A stretch of DNA of 6,872 nt from Elusimicrobiota bacterium (GTDB lineage: Bacteria; RUG730): the NCBI GenBank assembly GCA_031259185.1, contig JAIRLV010000297.1, positions 1 to 6,872 on the forward strand. The letters are read 5' to 3'. Every line of letters begins with the position of its first letter. Position 1 is the stretch's first letter. Under the pieces are notes generated by a model that worked only from the letters and a program-made list of their open reading frames with translations, was not told the DNA's origin and searched no databases. The translations under genes were made by a program, and so were the position numbers. Shown here one piece after another: positions 5,737 to 6,872 of the stretch.

Positions 5737-5788
5737 TTTATTAACTAATTGAAAATTTTTATTTTATAAAAGAAAGGATTTATGTAAA
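5737..5788 (+). promoter_or_regulatory. nusA-prfA gap: ribosome binding site and ATGTAA start-stop
   Basis: No good promoter pair is visible (TTGAAA at 5749-5754 is followed by TATAAA only 10 bases later), so prfA is probably read from the nusA transcript. AAAGGA at 5773-5778 is the ribosome binding site. Between it and the prfA start lies an ATG at 5782 immediately followed by TAA (5785-5787), a one-codon reading frame in a different phase. The gene's ATG begins one base after that stop. Confidence 0.6.
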
Positions 5789-6872
5789 ATGTTAGAAATC
5801 TTTGAAGAAAAATTTTCAAAGTTTGAAAAAGAACTACAAGAACTCGAAAAGTTAATAATTGATCCTAAAATAATAAACGATCTGAATTTATTAAAAAAAT
5901 ATTCAAAAGAGCATTCAAAATTTAAAGAAAAAGTTGAAACATATAAAAAATTTAAAAAAATTTTGTATGAGTTAGAAGAAATAAATAACACTTTAAGAAT
6001 AGAAAAAGATACTGAAATGTTGCAATTTTTGAAAGATGAGAGTATTAATTTAGAAATAAAAAAAGATAAATTGATACAAGAATTGAAATTGATTTTGCTT
6101 CCTAAACATAAATACGCTAATAAGAATACAATCATTGAAATAAGAGCTGGAACAGGGGGAGAAGAGGCATCCTTGTTTAGTGGAGAACTTTTTCGTATGT
6201 ATTCTAGATATGCTGAAAAAAAGGAATGGGATATTGAAATATTAGATGCAAACTCGACGGAACTTGGCGGTTTCAAAGAAATTATTTTTCAAATAAATGG
6301 TTATGAAGTATATAACTATTTGAGATTTGAAAGTGGGACTCATAGAGTCCAAAGGGTTCCGCTTACAGAAGCTAGCGGGAGATTACATACTTCTGCTGTT
6401 ACAGTTGCCGTTTTACCAGAAGCGGATGATGTTGATATTGATATAAAACAAGAAGATTTGAGAATTGACACCTTTTGTTCTTCAGGTAAAGGTGGGCAAA
6501 GCGTAAATACAACAAAATCTGCTATTAGAATTACACATATCCCTACAGGACTTGTAGTTTCATGTCAAGATGAGAGATCGCAATTAAAAAATAAAAACAA
6601 GGCAATGAAAGTTTTAAAATCTAGAATATTAGATTTGGAAATTCAAAAACAAAATAACGAATTATCTGAAAATAGAAAAAATCAAGTTGGCTCTGGAGAT
6701 AGGAGTGAAAAAATTAGAACTTATAATTTTCCACAAGATAGAATAACAGATCACAGAATAGGATATACTAGACATAATTTAGTTTCATTTTTAGATGGTG
6801 ACATTGACGATGTTTTGGAAGCTCTACAAATTAATTATCAGAATGAAATTTTGGAAAATGAAAATAATATTA
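5789..6872 (+). CDS. prfA: Peptide chain release factor 1 (3' end outside window)
   Basis: The first 361 residues of RF1 are present, and RF1 proteins are usually about 360 residues, so only a few codons are missing. RF1 reads UAA and UAG in the ribosomal A site and triggers peptide release. The N-terminal coiled region (1 to about 105) is Lys/Glu-rich. [13 protein letters not shown] (115-127) begins the core. The stop-codon recognition tripeptide is Pro191-Leu192-Thr193 in [14 protein letters not shown], the PxT motif that marks RF1 rather than RF2 (SPF). The catalytic GGQ is 235-237 in [12 protein letters not shown], whose Gln is normally methylated by Prm[25 protein letters not shown] (302-325) is the expected C-terminal signature. 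The start at 5789 gives the normal N-terminal length; ATG 5782 is followed at once by TAA. A UGA is not decoded as sense in this window, consistent with a normal RF1/RF2 division of labour. Confidence 0.97.
   Translation, partial: MLEIFEEKFSKFEKELQELEKLIIDPKIINDLNLLKKYSKEHSKFKEKVETYKKFKKILYELEEINNTLRIEKDTEMLQFLKDESINLEIKKDKLIQELKLILLPKHKYANKNTIIEIRAGTGGEEASLFSGELFRMYSRYAEKKEWDIEILDANSTELGGFKEIIFQINGYEVYNYLRFESGTHRVQRVPLTEASGRLHTSAVTVAVLPEADDVDIDIKQEDLRIDTFCSSGKGGQSVNTTKSAIRITHIPTGLVVSCQDERSQLKNKNKAMKVLKSRILDLEIQKQNNELSENRKNQVGSGDRSEKIRTYNFPQDRITDHRIGYTRHNLVSFLDGDIDDVLEALQINYQNEILENENNI

Noticed and set aside
5764-6276. Long minus-strand open frame (170 codons) opposite prfA
   Set aside because: It is the complement of the well-conserved RF1 frame, has no ribosome binding site or family motif, and its Ser/Phe/Asn-rich composition is what the reverse of Lys/Glu-rich AT-rich coding gives.

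Overview
The window is a very AT-rich bacterial stretch (roughly a quarter G+C by eye) with every recognisable gene on the + strand and short intergenic gaps. It uses the standard bacterial code: TGA is a true stop at 419-421 and tryptophan is encoded by TGG. A KdsC-like phosphatase (Kdo/LPS sugar pathway) together with a type IV pilin-like protein and its prepilin peptidase points to a diderm bacterium. The GGWYYN...GEI pilin C-terminus, the very high A+T and the gene mix recall AT-rich Elusimicrobiota (Endomicrobium-like) genomes. That placement is inference from memory, not a search result.

Layout: (1) 2-2041, a tight cluster of a 5'-truncated kdsC-like gene, recO and trpA with gaps of 9 and 12 bp, probably one transcript. 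(2) 2042-2185, an AT-only-looking spacer with a possible promoter and a 9-bp inverted repeat, followed by dapA (2186-3058). (3) 3059-3182, a spacer with an isolated GC-rich patch and a possible promoter, then a pilin gene and a prepilin peptidase gene that overlap by 7 bp. (4) A clear intrinsic-terminator-type hairpin at 4418-4444. (5) nusA (4489-5736), then prfA (from 5789), which runs off the right edge only a few codons before its expected end.

Most of the content is housekeeping: envelope sugar synthesis, recombinational repair, tryptophan and lysine/diaminopimelate synthesis, pilus or type II secretion assembly, transcription elongation/termination and translation termination. I see no mobile element, CRISPR array, tRNA or rRNA, and no clearly undescribed system. 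The points most worth a second look are the prepilin peptidase lacking the usual cysteine motifs of its methylase half, the start-stop ATGTAA just before prfA, the nusA-prfA pairing with no infB between them, the hairpin that could be either a terminator or a nusA leader element, and the orphan trpA.
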